Origin: Simmondsia chinensis
Lineage: Eukaryota; Streptophyta; Magnoliopsida; Caryophyllales; Simmondsiaceae
Direction: 5' to 3'
Assembly: GCA_018398585.1 (NCBI GenBank)
Contig: JAGTTD010000016.1
Location: forward strand, 20,879,212 to 20,943,211
Length of the DNA stretch: 64,000 nucleotides
Shown here: positions 31,251-43,256 of the stretch, one piece after another
How positions within the stretch are numbered: position 1 is the first letter of the stretch
Layout: each line of letters opens with the position of its first letter
Program-made: the position numbers and the translations under genes
The notes under the pieces: model-generated
What the model saw: only the letters and a program-made list of their open reading frames with translations
What the model was told of the DNA's origin: nothing
Database searches by the model: none

Positions 31251-33228
31251 AAATAACAAAGAATCAATTTTGTTTTTCTTTTTAGGTAAAAAAAAGAACT
31301 TTTTTATTCCTATCTTCCACGCATATAGGCATGAAACCAGATCTTTTATAAGCAAAACAAATTCCAACCACATTATATGTTGTCATACTATCGTTAGAGT
31401 CAAATATAACCAATACTCCATTATTTTAAGCATTTAGGAACAATCAAAGTTTATATTTAAGTATGAAATAAAGTTTGGCACTACATGATGTAATTGTTGG
31501 TATATTAAAAATTACCGACATTTTAAAGGACATAATAATATCACATAAACCATAATAAATCTCAAAATTATAATTAAAATATATTTTCTTATTAAAACTA
31601 TCTAAGATTTATAACACATCTTTCCGAATAATGTGTCTCTTGGAGCTAATTGCACCCCTTCCCAACGGTAGCCTTGTCCATTGCACAAGAGAAGTAATAC
31701 ACAACTTTTTATACTCTTCAATCCCTTCCCCTATCGTAATCTATCGAGAACTCTTTATTTGGAAAAATTTGTTTGGCACTCCTAAGTAGAAACTAACGAG
31801 TTATGTTAGAAGTCAGATCACGTTAATCTTGGAAGACAACCCGTCAATATTGCTATTTGCACTTGGCATTAATAAAATTATTCTTTAGGCCAGTGGTGTT
31901 ACTCACAACGTGTTGCTCATATTCCATAAAAGATCTTTCTAATTTGTTTTTCTTATTGTCATTGGTTTTTATGCAATGCTCACTTATACTTCTAGTGTTA
32001 TGTTCCTGCATATATACTTAAAATGCATTTTTTAAATTGAAAAGACATCCTTGAGGTATGCCCTCTTTCCAAAAAGATACCTAAGACATTGGAACGAGAA
32101 AGAAGGAGGGCCATGTGCGAAGAAATACTTGTAACGTAATGCCAGAATTCTCTGACCTATTTTTGCTAAGCAATCTAGCGATTTATTTGCTTCTCTCTAA
32201 AACCACTTGAAAAGGAAAAACCGATCCAATTATATAAAGTGTAATGTTATCTTTATGACAACATCGTTATCTTCATAGCAATTTAGCAAAAGTTTATAAT
32301 TGTTATTTACCGTGAACCAACTCTATAACTAGGCCAATGATAAAGACAGGCCACAATTTATTGTCGCCAGGGCTTTCAAAAGTTTTCATGTTAAATTGAC
32401 AAACTTGCCCTCTCAAATTACTTCATAAAACCAAATGTCTTTTTTCTTGGTCAACGCTATGCACTTTTTAAACTTTAAATCTTTTCCTTATATATTTTAA
32501 TATTATATGTGACACAAATTAATTGTTGTTTGCCCTTGGGAAATTGAAACTCTTGTCTTCCATATTTGCCTTTTGTGATCTCGTTTAAATTATGTTTCCT
32601 TTTGATGGTTGCCAAGGTTGGCCACTGGTGTTGCCAATGAAGTGGCCAAATTTCATTGCTTTAACGTGTGTAACCGTAATTGGCTTGGGTTTTCTCCTAT
32701 TTTTGTCGCAAAAGCTCTTTCTTTTGATTGTAATGGATCATTTTTTGAGCTTAACCCAAAAATGACTCTTTCCCCTCGAATACACGAAAACTACAAAAAA
32801 TATATATTTAATTTTATATTCATTATCTATAATAGATATCCATTAATTTAGTAGTATGACTATTAAGAGCTATATACTTGGTTTTAAAAGAAGATCAAGA
32901 GCTACATACATTGGTGGTCCCTTATTCTTTTGCAATGTGTCAATTTAATTATATTTTTGGTGTAGGTTTGGTTTTGAGTTAAAAATGAGAAAGGCTAATG
33001 ACTTAATAATTAACTAGAGTGACCCCATGCGATACACTGTTAATGTATCACTTTGTGTTTTCGATATTACGTATTGCACTCATCACTAAAAAAAAGGCTA
33101 TATGATATGTTTTGTTTTTTAAAATTTGTTTAATATTGTATTTTCAATTATTCATTTTCTTGGTTTTAATATTCTTAAAAAATGGGCAACTCAAAGGTTG
33201 CCCTCTAAAATTGTAAAGATTGGGGAGG
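31251..33228. other. Gene-free AT-rich stretch
   Basis: No protein domain, RNA or repeat structure recognised. An open frame at 32609-32851 (plus) has no family features and is probably chance. Confidence 0.4.
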
Positions 33229-33847
33229 GGAAGTGTCACGGACCTAAAGGTTTGGTGACAGGAAGATAGCACAGATTGTGGTTCAAGATGAGAATTGATA
33301 TAGATATAGAATTGAGATGAGAATTAGAAGGTGAATTAGACTTTAGATGAGAAGAATTAGAGAATTTTAGATGAGAAAAGGAATTAGGGTTTTGTTTAGG
33401 GCAGAGAGAGAGAGAAATTGGTAAAGAGATGAAAAAGAAAGATGAACTTTCATATTTTCATTGATTTGAATTGGTAGATGCCTTGATTACATTGCTAAGC
33501 CTTCTATTTATAGATAATTAAAAGAATAATTTAGGAACTTCTAGTATATCTCCTAACTCCCAAAATAACCAACATATTTGAAAATAGGCGGGAAACATAA
33601 AAGAGAAGGAAAACAATTTGAATTCAAAAAGAGAGCGGGAAAAACGGTTGAAGAATCTTCTAGATCCTTCTTGATTATTCTAGATGATGCGCGTGCTTGA
33701 CTTGGCCACTGGAAGCTGAGAAGGACACAGACCCGGAACCCTTGGCACTTTCGGGTGATGGCATTGGCTCTATCGGGCGATGGCAAGCTCATGACGGGCT
33801 TCTAGCTACTGTGCAAGACACGTCTTGGCTAGGGTCGTGACAGGAAG
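33229..33847 (-). mobile_element. Solo LTR with target duplication
   Basis: The LTR is 33234-33842 (609 bp), beginning TGTCACGGACC and ending GTCGTGACA, flanked on both sides by GGAAG (33229-33233 and 33843-33847). A TATA box on the minus strand (CTATAAATAGAAGG near 33505-33520) suggests minus orientation. No internal region remains, as expected after LTR-LTR recombination. Confidence 0.88.
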
Positions 33848-34689
33848 CTTTTGGGAGAAAGAGGAACTTGGTAATCTATCTGTCTATTATTGTGAAGATG
33901 CCCCTCCTCCCAAAACCCTCTAATATGCAAACTTTGCAATTCTAGGAGGTAACCATTCAGCTACCTTGTAGAAACACCACTAATATCTGAAAATTGTATA
34001 AATTAATTTTCAATTCCAATTAAATGCATCGTTAATACAGGGATGGCGAAACTCTACTGCTTCTTTCAAAAACATGAAATCTAAATTAAATACACATAAC
34101 TACATCCCAATTAACTTTTGTAACGGAAATATCATCAAAAAATTACACAATAAAAAGCTAAAAACATTCAAAGAGATTAAACCTCAACGAAATATGTTAC
34201 GGAAATTAAAAGCCCATAATTACAATGTCAATGAATAACTTGGCAAGCACTGCCATGGACCTCAAATTGGATGATTTCCATAACAACCACATCACAAACA
34301 CTCACACCCACAATGTTGACCCACCCCAAAAATCATGTAGAAAAAAGAAAGTGGCATCAACACCTAGTAATGTATTAAATAGATAGAATAACCATTATCC
34401 CATTAGATCTTTTTCCTTTCACTTTGATCAGTTCCGTAACTTTTAAAGGAGTAATCGCTAACCTATAAATCTTTTCTTGTGTTTAGTGAGTGTCACATAA
34501 CTTTTTTTACTTTTCCCATGTATGCTACGTGCTAGTATCGCAAGCTACAATAAAAACGAAAAACAAGAAAAGAAAAAAAAAATGTCATTTGCAAGCGCCA
34601 CAAAGAGAAGAAGGATTGCAGTGAACGTAAACGGAAAAACAGATAGAAACTTAAGTAGTGAGTGGACTAAAAGTGGAGGAAATTGAGGA
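33848..34689. other. Gene-free AT-rich stretch
   Basis: Nothing recognised. An open frame at 34545-34805 (minus) is Phe/Leu-rich and overlaps AT-rich repeats; I do not believe it. Confidence 0.4.
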
Positions 34690-35100
34690 TTGAAAATCTT
34701 ATAATTTTGATATTTTGAATTAATATCATAAATACTTTCTAAACTATTGGTCAAAATTAGAATAAGGATTGCAGCAGAAGTAACCAAAGAAACAAAAGAT
34801 GCCAAGGTGGCTCAATCTAAAACTTAGGTAGTGACTGAAGAGGACATTAAAGACTGAAAATCTTATAATTTTGATATTTTGAATTAATATTATAGATACT
34901 CTTCCAACTATTATTCATCAAAATTAAAGTAACCCCAAAAACCTTAAATTTAATCAAAAGCACCCCCAAATAATTTTTCAAAATTAATGTGATCCTTCTA
35001 ATTTCTCAGTTCATTAAAGACAGTCCTGAACCACTAACTAAAATCAATTTGACCCCTAATTTTAAATTTAATAGAAGACATATGATAAAATTAAAAAACA
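34690..35100. repeat. Short degenerate repeats related to 360-700
   Basis: Phrases such as ACTATTGGTCAAAATTA, CTTAAATTTAATCAAA and GACCCCTAA recur at about 45-60-bp spacing. The same phrase set appears at 360-650 and, inverted, at 1200-1350, so these are members of one dispersed family. A segment of about 55 bp (AAAATCTTATAATTTTGATA) is also repeated at 34693 and 34856. Confidence 0.6.
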
Positions 35101-35454
35101 CGTACGTAACATAGTAGTTTGCTCAAAATTGCTTAATTTGCGCACGTGTTAGAGGAATTTGAGCTTCTGCAATTGCTTTGAATTAGCCTGCTAAGGAGCA
35201 TCTTGGTTCTTCACTCTTGCAAGAGCCTATGATGACTAAGGGCAACTAAATCATAACCTTTGGTGCATGTGTGTCTCCGAAATCTATAAATCATATGTAT
35301 TAAACCAAAATATAAGCGGATAATTAGTATTAGATCATGGTGATTAGAGTGTTGCACCTGGATAACCTTCATATGAAGCATGTTGCACTTGCATAGTCGT
35401 CCAGTGTCATGTATAAAGTATTGGGATAGGACCACAGTAACAAATATTGAAGCC

Positions 35455-35600
35455 ATTGTGGGTGATTGCACCAGGGCGGACTATGGTGATAGGTATTGCA
35501 CCCGTTGCGGGTGATTGCACCAGGGCAGACCATGGTTATAGGTATTGCACCTGTTGCGGGTAATTGCACCAAGGCGAACCGTGGTGATAAAAATGTCGCA
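35455..35600. repeat. Tandem 49-bp repeat, ~2.8 copies
   Basis: The phrase GATTGCACCAGGGCGGAC or a variant recurs at about 35464, 35513 and 35562, each followed by ATGGTGATAGGTATTGCACC-like sequence. Confidence 0.85.
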
Positions 35601-35819
35601 TCCAGATACCACTTAAATACAATGCTGGCTAAGACGGGTAAACGGGGGCTATTTTGAGTGGAGTAACATGTATGGGCCACATTGGACCTTCCCATTAGAA
35701 ATATTTTACAAACTATAGGAAGCGACTAAGTCTACTAATTATATTTAATCATTGACCTATGATAGATAATGAAGCCTCTTAGTTTTACTATGACATTATA
35801 TTTCAGAATATAGTTGGGG

Positions 35820-36990
35820 GAGAAGCCCCCCACTCCTAAAAAGATTGTACATCGCTGATGAGATATCCATTGTAAGCGTGATGAAATAATATATAACGTG
35901 AAGAAGAGATGAAAACGAACTTGTGGCTAGGGGTTAAAGTCCTTGGTTCTAAAGAGGTTTATAACTTGTAAATTAGGTTCACCTCTTTGTTGGGGCGAAG
36001 CCCCCTTACCCATGAAAAGGTTTCCAAATTGTCAACAAGATTTAACTGTAGACTAAGATGAAACCAGTATGACGAAATAAAATCTACCCTGCAAAAGAGT
36101 GTGAAGTCCCTTGACCCTAAAGTGCTTTACACTGTTTCGAGGAAATGAGGCCTAACTCATGACTGAGGTGAAGCCCTCCCGATCATAAAGTGATTTATGC
36201 GCTTTTGACAAAATGAAAACTAGGATGTGAATAGGGGAGAAGCCTCTAGCCTTAAAATAATTTGTACACCACTGAGAAAACAAAATTTAGGCTGTAGGGG
36301 TAAAGCTTCCCTGCCCTAAATTTATTTGTACATCATCGAGAAAAGGAAATCTGAGCCGTAAGGGTGAAGCCCCTCTACCCTAAAATTATTTGTATACCAT
36401 CGAGAAAATGACATCTAGGCCATGGAGGTGAAGCCCCGCTGCCTAAAATTATTTATATACCATCGAGAAAACGAAATATGGGCCGTGCAAGCGAAGCCCC
36501 CTACCCTAAAATTATTTATGCGCTACCCAGAAAAGGAAATCTAGGCCATGGGGGCGAAGCCTCCCTGCTGTAAAATTATTTTTACACCTCTGATAAAATC
36601 AAATTTGGGCCATATGGGTGAAGCCCCCACCCTAAAATTATTCGTACACTACCGAAAAAACGAAATTTGGGCCGTGGGGGCACAACCCCTTGCCCTAAAA
36701 TTATTTGTTCGCCACCAGGGAAAAAAAAATCGAGGCCGTGGGGACGAAGCCCGTCCACCCTAAAGTTATTTGTACATCACCGCGAAAAGGACATTTAGGA
36801 CATGGGGCAAAGCCCGCCTGCCCTAAAATTATTTGTACACCACCACGAGAACGACATATGAGCCCTGACGCATGAAGCCCCCTTACCTTAAACTTATTTG
36901 TACACCACCGAGAAAAGGACATCTAGGCCTTGGGGGCAAAGTCCCCTGCCCTAATATTATTTGTACACCACCGAGAAAATGATATTTATC
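35820..36990. repeat. Minisatellite array, ~63-bp period, at least 12 copies
   Basis: The phrase CCCTAAAATTATTTGTACAC recurs every 61-66 bp from about 36250 to 36960, alternating with GAAATCTAGGCCGTGGGGGC and GAAGCCCCC. Older copies extend left to about 35820. Apparent open frames at 36548-36763 and 36701-36922 are artefacts of the repeat. Confidence 0.88.
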
Positions 36991-38709
36991 CACTGTCTTA
37001 GATTGATTCATATACCACCACTGAAAGAAAATTTAGCTTGTGATTGTGAACAAAGTCCCAATTCCGATCATTTATGAACTAATTTACCTTAAACTCATTG
37101 CTAATCCTTGGTCATACTTGGCTTGACTGGGTTAAATTCCACCTTCTGCAATTGTCCTTAAAAGGTACTGTAGAGTCATCTACGTTGAGAGATAATGGTA
37201 TTATGTAATTTTTCAACCCATTTAAGCATGGTGTGATTCCTTCTTGCAACTTAAATAATTCTCTTAACGCTTTGTAGGAGAATAACTGATGTGCCAACAC
37301 AGAGCGGATAGTTAGAATTTTAGGGGCGGTATGATGCCCCGAGCTTGAATTTGATGAATCATCCATTTCGAGAACTATTTTGTGGGTGTATAAGATAGGC
37401 AAGTAAGAGGTTCATGAAGTGGTCAAATTAGCCATGAATGAAATGATCTTATAGAAAAGAAACGAATATAATTATCAAATCAAGTGTACATCTTCTTCGG
37501 GTTCATAGGGAATTATAAGGCCTCTTGTATGCTTGAATAAGGGTTTAGGAATAGATTATAAAACCTTGACCATCTTCATTTATCATTTCCAAATGTAGCT
37601 CTTGTGTGCTCCTTTTTTGGTCTGTATTTGTGCCTTGGTATTGGATTTTACATGAATGTTGAGGAACACATTTTAAATCATTAACGATAGGGTTGAAGAA
37701 CATGTCCTTCTAGTATTCTCGATCTAAGATTGGTTTATTCAACTATACACCTAACAATGTGCCAATAAATAACTCAGTGAAGCGTGGTCCTTCATGAGAG
37801 AGACGCATTACAAACAAGTAGGTTGCTTAGTAGGTAAGTTGGAACTGGCTTTCCTACTAATGGGTTTATTCAACAATTCTAATTTTTCTAACTTTTAGGG
37901 AGTGATGTTAGCTCTAAACCTTAAAAATCTACAACAGTAAATGAACCTATATATGAGAAGACATAATGAATAGCTCACAGGTGATACTTAAGATAGTGAG
38001 CCTACTAGTCTTATCATCCAACGAGTAAGCGAATTTACTCATTTGCTAAGTTGCTGTCAGAGATGAAACTCGTGCATAGTTCGTTCATCTAGTAGCATGG
38101 CTCACACATGATTTAGTCGAACTATCATCCCTTAGTTTTACTATAGTAATTTTCATTTCTATCCAACCAAAATCCTCTAAGGCGGATTCTTAATGTAGGC
38201 ATTAGAAGATAACAATGCACAGTGGCCGTCATCTTTTCTAATATAACCCATTCAAAATACCTGGAACTTGTTACCAGATTCAAATCCCACAAGGCTATTT
38301 TCTTCGAATTCATAAAATCCTTGTGAATTCATGTGCCAACCTATATGCTTCCCTTAACATTATGCGAGAAACTTTGTCATTAATGAACCTTCGCAAAACC
38401 CAGTATAAGATAATAACTCTAAACTTAATTACTCTAACTTTACTAACTTCTTTCTCAAACCCATTGTTTCCTCATTCAATATGTTAACCTCTCTTTGTCA
38501 TTGCTTAGACCTGGATTCCAGAACCTTAAGCCTGGTTCCCTTCTTATTATCTCGGAATTTTAGGTCTAACCTGGTTGGGGGATTGAATACTAAAATTAAA
38601 GTCTTGATAGTTACTATCTAAAAAGAATTTTTCAAAAAAATTAAACCTCTATCAATTTTCCTAATTGCGCCTATATCAGAGCATACAAGAGTAAGTTTGC
38701 AATTAAAGA
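36991..38709. other. Gene-free stretch
   Basis: No domain, repeat or RNA recognised. The open frame 37112-37402 (minus, 96 codons) has no family features. Confidence 0.4.
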
Positions 38710-39190
38710 TCCCAAAAGACGGAATTGTAACGTGAAATTGATTTAAATGTGGTTTAGCTGAACTAGAAATTGTAGCAAGATGCGTTCAAAAAAGAGTTTA
38801 GCTTAGCTAGGAATTGTAGTGAAAGTTAATTCAAAAAGAATTTGATTTAAATGGAACTTATGATGAAAATTGGTTCAATTAGGGTTGGATTGAACTAGGA
38901 TTGTAACAAAAATTAACTAGGATTATAACGAAAATTAGCCAAATTAGGATTCAATTGAACAATGATTTATAATAAAAATTAGTTCAATCAAGATTGGATG
39001 GAACTAGAGTCGTAAAGAAAATTGAGCCAACCAAGGTTTAATTGAACAAGGATTGTAATAAAAATTATTTTAGTTAGGTTGGATTGAGCAAGGATTAGAA
39101 GAAAAATTGACCCAATTAGGGTTTAATTGAACAAGGATTGTTACAAAAATTAATTCAATCAGGTTTGGATTGAAGTAAAATTGTAACAAA
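38710..39190. repeat. Degenerate AT-rich tandem repeats
   Basis: Variants of GATTGAACTAGGATTGTAAC and AAAATTAGTTCAATCAGGGT recur about eight times at roughly 55-60-bp spacing with much decay. Confidence 0.7.
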
Positions 39191-39776
39191 AAAATAGGAA
39201 AGCAATATCACATTTTTGCCAAAAAAAAATTTGTACACATACATGTGCATGTGTGTAAAAACACCAATATGTAGAGCGAAACAAAAATTATATATATATA
39301 TGTATACATATATACACACGCAAAAGAGGAAAGAAAATTTTGACCATTGAATAAATATCTTTATGTATATGTAATTATGCATTTAAATCTAAATATATAC
39401 AAAAATAAACAGAAGATATATTTCGTACGTAGACGTAAACGACGAAAAAATAATTAAATTTCGAATAACAATTCTTCATTTACTCGCATGTTGACCATGT
39501 TTACCACTTCTGTGTACAGTGTAAAAGAGGAAAAAAAATTAAGAATACAATGTGTAATTTTTTAAGAGTGTAATCTTAAAAAAATTAACAAACATACGGA
39601 AATTAAGATATATTTCATACATGCTCGCCATGTTTACTCACATGACACTGAAAATTATTTGTCAATAGATATGTAATCTTTTGCGAATGGAATTTCATCA
39701 AGAATAAACAATGTGTTTATTTTTTTTCAACTTACAAGGTACCGGATTCTATTACACATTGCAAAATTAATACCGC
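39191..39776. other. AT-rich sequence upstream of a Helitron 3' end
   Basis: It contains a TA-rich tract at 39288-39315 and no coding potential. It probably belongs to Helitron H1, whose 5' end I cannot place. Confidence 0.4.
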
Positions 39777-39802
39777 CCGTGCATCGCACAGGATAAACCT
39801 AG
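39777..39802 (+). mobile_element. Helitron H1 3' terminus
   Basis: The sequence CCCGTGCATCGCACAGG can form a 7-bp stem with one mismatch. Eight bases later it ends in CTAG, followed by a T, the standard Helitron 3' end (hairpin, then CTRR, inserted before T). Confidence 0.8.
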
Positions 39803-39896
39803 TTTATTTATCCTATTCTATTATTGCAAAGTGCCTCATTCCTCCAAAGTCCTCCAATTCCTAATTTTTTTTTTTTTTAACAATGGTAAAGACAGA

Positions 39897-40379
39897 TCAG
39901 AAGGAGCCGCCCCCACGTAAAACAGGGCGGCCGGAAGCCTCCACACTGGAAATGCACAGCAGGGCGGTGGAAGGATCACGAACATCGCAATTGAAACTGA
40001 TGCTTCCTAAGCCCTCGCTTGCCATGAAATCGGCGGATTGATTGGCTTCGCGGTAAACATGAGAGAAGAGAATCTGAGTCAGCCTTTTACAGAGAGTTGC
40101 AATCTCGTCCTTAATGAAGTGGATATCACTGGGACAGTCGAACGACCCATTTAAAGAGTTTATGACAACTTTATTGTCACCTTCCAGGATGATCTTCGAG
40201 TATCCTAGGGTGGCAGCCGTATAAAGCCCGTCGCTAGCTGCAATTGCTTCAGCAACAATGACTGACGCATTTCCTAGTCTTCTGCTCCCGGTTTTGATAA
40301 CCTCACCATTAGAGTTACGAATTACAAAACCCGAGGCTGCTTCAAAACCTCTTTTGGCGCCATCAAAATTTACTTTCAC
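39897..40379 (-). CDS. LINE2 RNase H domain (160 codons, open)
   Basis: The domain removes RNA from RNA-DNA hybrids and sits at the C-terminus of ORF2 in this plant LINE group. The four acidic positions are all visible: D6 (NFDGA), E44 (VAEAIA), D68 (EGDNK) and D117 (NQSADF). It is open from MKVNFDGAKR to a stop at 39897, near the element end, so the natural C-terminus is probably intact. It is separated from the upstream part of ORF2 by a stop near 40395, so it is not translated as part of a full ORF2 here. Apparently the best kept catalytic domain of LINE2. Confidence 0.82.
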   Translation of the reverse strand: MKVNFDGAKRGFEAASGFVIRNSNGEVIKTGSRRLGNASVIVAEAIAASDGLYTAATLGYSKIILEGDNKVVINSLNGSFDCPSDIHFIKDEIATLCKRLTQILFSHVYREANQSADFMASEGLGSISFNCDVRDPSTALLCISSVEASGRPVLRGGGSF

Positions 40380-40394
40380 CCAGTCGGATCTTGG

Positions 40395-40662
40395 GGGGAA
40401 CCATGATATCTAGAAGTTCTTGCTTCTTTTGCTCAAATTCCCAGAATTGTTCGATGAATCTTCCTCTATAGTGTTTCTGCATACCCATTCCCAATACGTC
40501 CTCTTGGCCCGGATGACCACTTGAGAAAGCGGGGTTGTCTCTTTTCTAAAAACAGCGGCATTTCGATCCTTCCATATTTGCCAACAAACCATTATAAACT
40601 TACCAATTCCTTCATTATCTTTCCGAGTGCGGAGTTCCTCCCCCAAATCCGCTTTTTTTTGT

Positions 40663-40695
<33 letters not shown>

Positions 40696-41340
40696 GGTGA
40701 TCCACTTTTGGGTCTTTGCGGCGTGCCAAATCTCCTTGGCTCGTGGGCAGTTTAGAAGAATGTGGGATACTGTCTCTCTACTTTGAGCACACCAGGTACA
40801 ATTAGGGTTCCAATCTTGAATTCATTTTTGCATCTGATCCCCAGTTGCCAAGAACCCATTTAGTGCTTGCCACGGAAGATTTTTATCTTGGGTAGGATAT
40901 CCAAGTTCCAAATCCACTTGAACTCCCACTTGTTTCTGTCATCCCACTCAAGATTATGGCCAAGCCAAGTGGCAGACTTGAGGCTAAATTTTCCGGTACT
41001 GGTGAATCCCCAGCAGAACTGGTCTTCCCTAGGCAAAAGGGGAACTGGGACGCCCATAATAGAGTTGACCATGTCTTGGGGGACAATTTGATCAAGAGCT
41101 TCCTTATTCCAGTCCCCTTCGGTGATGTAGTCAGCTACCAAAGATGAGGAATCGATATCACTAGGAGTGGACCTTAGGCTTTCCGCCAGAGGCCCTTTCT
41201 CTACCCACCAATCCTTCCAGAAGTTGATCTTAGCACCATTCCCCGCTTTACACTTGATTCCTTTTCTTATGAGGTTCCTAACAGCCATTATTCCCTTCCA
41301 AGTTGGGGAATCCGTTCCTTTGCAAGTATAGTCAAAGAAA
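40395..41340 (-). pseudogene. LINE2 ORF2 zinc-binding linker region
   Basis: 40860-41288 reads KCKAGNGAKINFWKDWWVEK, MVNSIMGVPVPLLPREDQFC and WGFTSTGKFSLKSATW; 40700-40860 has NPNCTWCAQSRETVSHILLN (CxxC...H zinc motif). 40410-40646 gives GIGKFIMVCWQIWKDRNAAV. The G32 tract (40663-40694) falls between and would read as polyproline. Confidence 0.82.
40663..40694. repeat. Poly-G(32) tract in LINE2
   Basis: Thirty-two consecutive G; T8 and GT precede it, so on the minus strand it is C32, AC, A8. It interrupts the LINE2 coding sequence between two recognisable ORF2 blocks. Confidence 0.9.
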
Positions 41341-43060
41341 GAGGAGTTACGAAGATAACGATCCTTTATGACCTGGACCCAATAAGTTGTTTTCGTTCAT
41401 CAGTATTCGCCATCCAAGTTTGCACAGGAAGGCTTGATTAATCGCCTCCAACTTATGCAGCCCTAGTCCACCAGCCCCTTTTGGTCTGCAGATCTTGCTC
41501 CAGGCAGCCATATGAACTCCATTTGTATTTTCTTTGTTCCAGAAAAAACGACGGCTAATTGAATCCCCCTGTTTGCAAACCTTTTTGGGGAGTTTAAAGC
41601 ATTGCATTATATGGCTCGGCATGGATTCAATTGAGGACTGAATCAGCGTAACCCTACCTGCTTTAGACAGTTTCCCTGCCTTCCATTTTGCTATTTTACC
41701 TTCCATTTTCGGAATCAATTCATTTCACACCTAGCTCGCAAATCTCCCTGTTGTGAAATTACACCCTAGGTATCTACCCAGGGATGCATTACCTGGAATT
41801 TCCAGTATGTTACAGAGTCTCAGTCTATGCTGTCTATCTAGGTTGGCGGAGAACACTGCCGCCGACTTGGATCTGTTGATTATAAGGCCTGAGTCCTCAC
41901 CAAATAACTACAGGATCCTGTTTAAAGTCTGAACCGTCTCCACTTTGGCGTCACAGAAGAGCAGGCAGTCATCCGCGAAAAATAGGCCTGGGATTAGTGA
42001 TGCATTCCGACTAATTTTAACCCCAATTCTTGACTTCTTTGTTACCGTAAGAGCCCGCAGGTTAGTTGCTAAAACATCGAGGCATAAAATAAACAAAAAG
42101 GGGGACAGGGGGTCACCTTGTCTTAGTCCTCTAGAAGGGGAGAAAAACCCATTGGTTTATCATCCACAAGGACAGAAAAAGATGTGGTCGTGACGGACAT
42201 CATGATCCATTCAATCCATTGCTCATGAAATCCTAGTTTCTGAAGTGTCCTTTCGAGGAAGGGCCATTCAATTTTGTCAAAAGCCTTTTCCATATCAAGC
42301 TTGGTAGCTATCCATCCTGATTTTCCTTGTTTTTTTTTTTTTGAAAGCAGTTAGGATTTCATGAGCAACTAGGTTGTTGTCTTGGATGTTTCTCCCAGGG
42401 ACAAAGGCTGCTTGCCACTGGGATACAATATTGGGCATTAGAGGTTTCATGCGGTTAACAAAAACTTTGGCAATGACTTTATATAAAACATTACACAGAC
42501 TAATTGGTCTAAAATGGTTTACATAACGTGGTGTGTCAGTTTTTGGGATCAGAGTAAGGAAGGTGCGGTTAAGCTGTCTCAGAAGGGATCTTCCCCATAA
42601 GGCAGATCTGATAGCGTGACAGATGTCCCTGCCAACAAGATTCCAGTAAGTTTGGAAAAAAAGGGCCGAGAACCCATCGGGGCCCGGGGTTTTGTGGGGG
42701 TTCATATCAAAGACCGCCTCTTTAATTTCATTATCACTGAATTCAGAAATAAGTTTTTCATTTTCGGAGTCTGTTACCTTTTTCTTTAATGTTTTTAGGG
42801 ACTGGAAATTGATTCTAGGTCTGTTTGATCTGAATCTTTCCTTAAATTCCTGGATAAATGTTTCTCCTATGGCCTATTTTTCGGTAATGGAAATCCCCAT
42901 AGAATTTTGGATTTCGACAATTGCTCTTCTTTTTCTCTTGGTTTGGACTATTGCATAAAAGAATTTGGAGTTACGATCGCCTTTTGTAATCCATTCTTTT
43001 CTCCAATATTTCGCCCAAAACTTGTGGTTATTGAATAAAATTTTTTCGCGTTGCAAAAGT
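41341..43060 (-). pseudogene. LINE2 reverse transcriptase
   Basis: 42874-43056 has FWAKYWRKEWITKGDRNSKF; 42295-42705 has NPHKTPGPDGFSALFFQTYW, FLTLIPKTDTPRYVNHFRPI, SLCNVLYKVIAKVFVNRMK and AAFVPGRNIQDNNLVAHEIL. The LDMEKAFD block follows after a shift near 42290. 41908-42096 has FILCLDVLATNLRA and SLIPGLFFADDCLLFCDAKV (FADD catalytic box intact). 41347-41718 is the thumb: KIAKWKAGKLSKAGRVTLIQ and GGLGLHKLEAINQAFLCKLG. Frames are broken by small shifts (one at a T-run near 42330). Confidence 0.87.
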
Positions 43061-43256
43061 AGTCTTTGCAGTTTTTTATTTAAACAGGGGTTACACGGGT
43101 CGTAGTTTAGTTTTGATTGGGTCTCACAGATTTTTCTTTCATTTTCTTAGACTTTGCTCTTAGTCCATCCTTTAATTAGAGCTTCATTTTCTTTAATTTT
43201 TTTCTTGATATGTTTTAGTCTTTGGACAATTTCAAACAATCTCGATCCCTAGAATT

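Noticed and set aside
32609..32851. 80-codon plus-strand frame
   Set aside because: No family features, no neighbouring exon or promoter signals; length is within chance.
36548..36922. Open frames on both strands over the 63-bp array
   Set aside because: They are produced by the repeat period and GC-rich phrases; no domain, and both strands are open at once.
35440..37000. CRISPR-like array
   Set aside because: Units are contiguous and degenerate, without unique spacers between conserved repeats, and the context is a plant genome.
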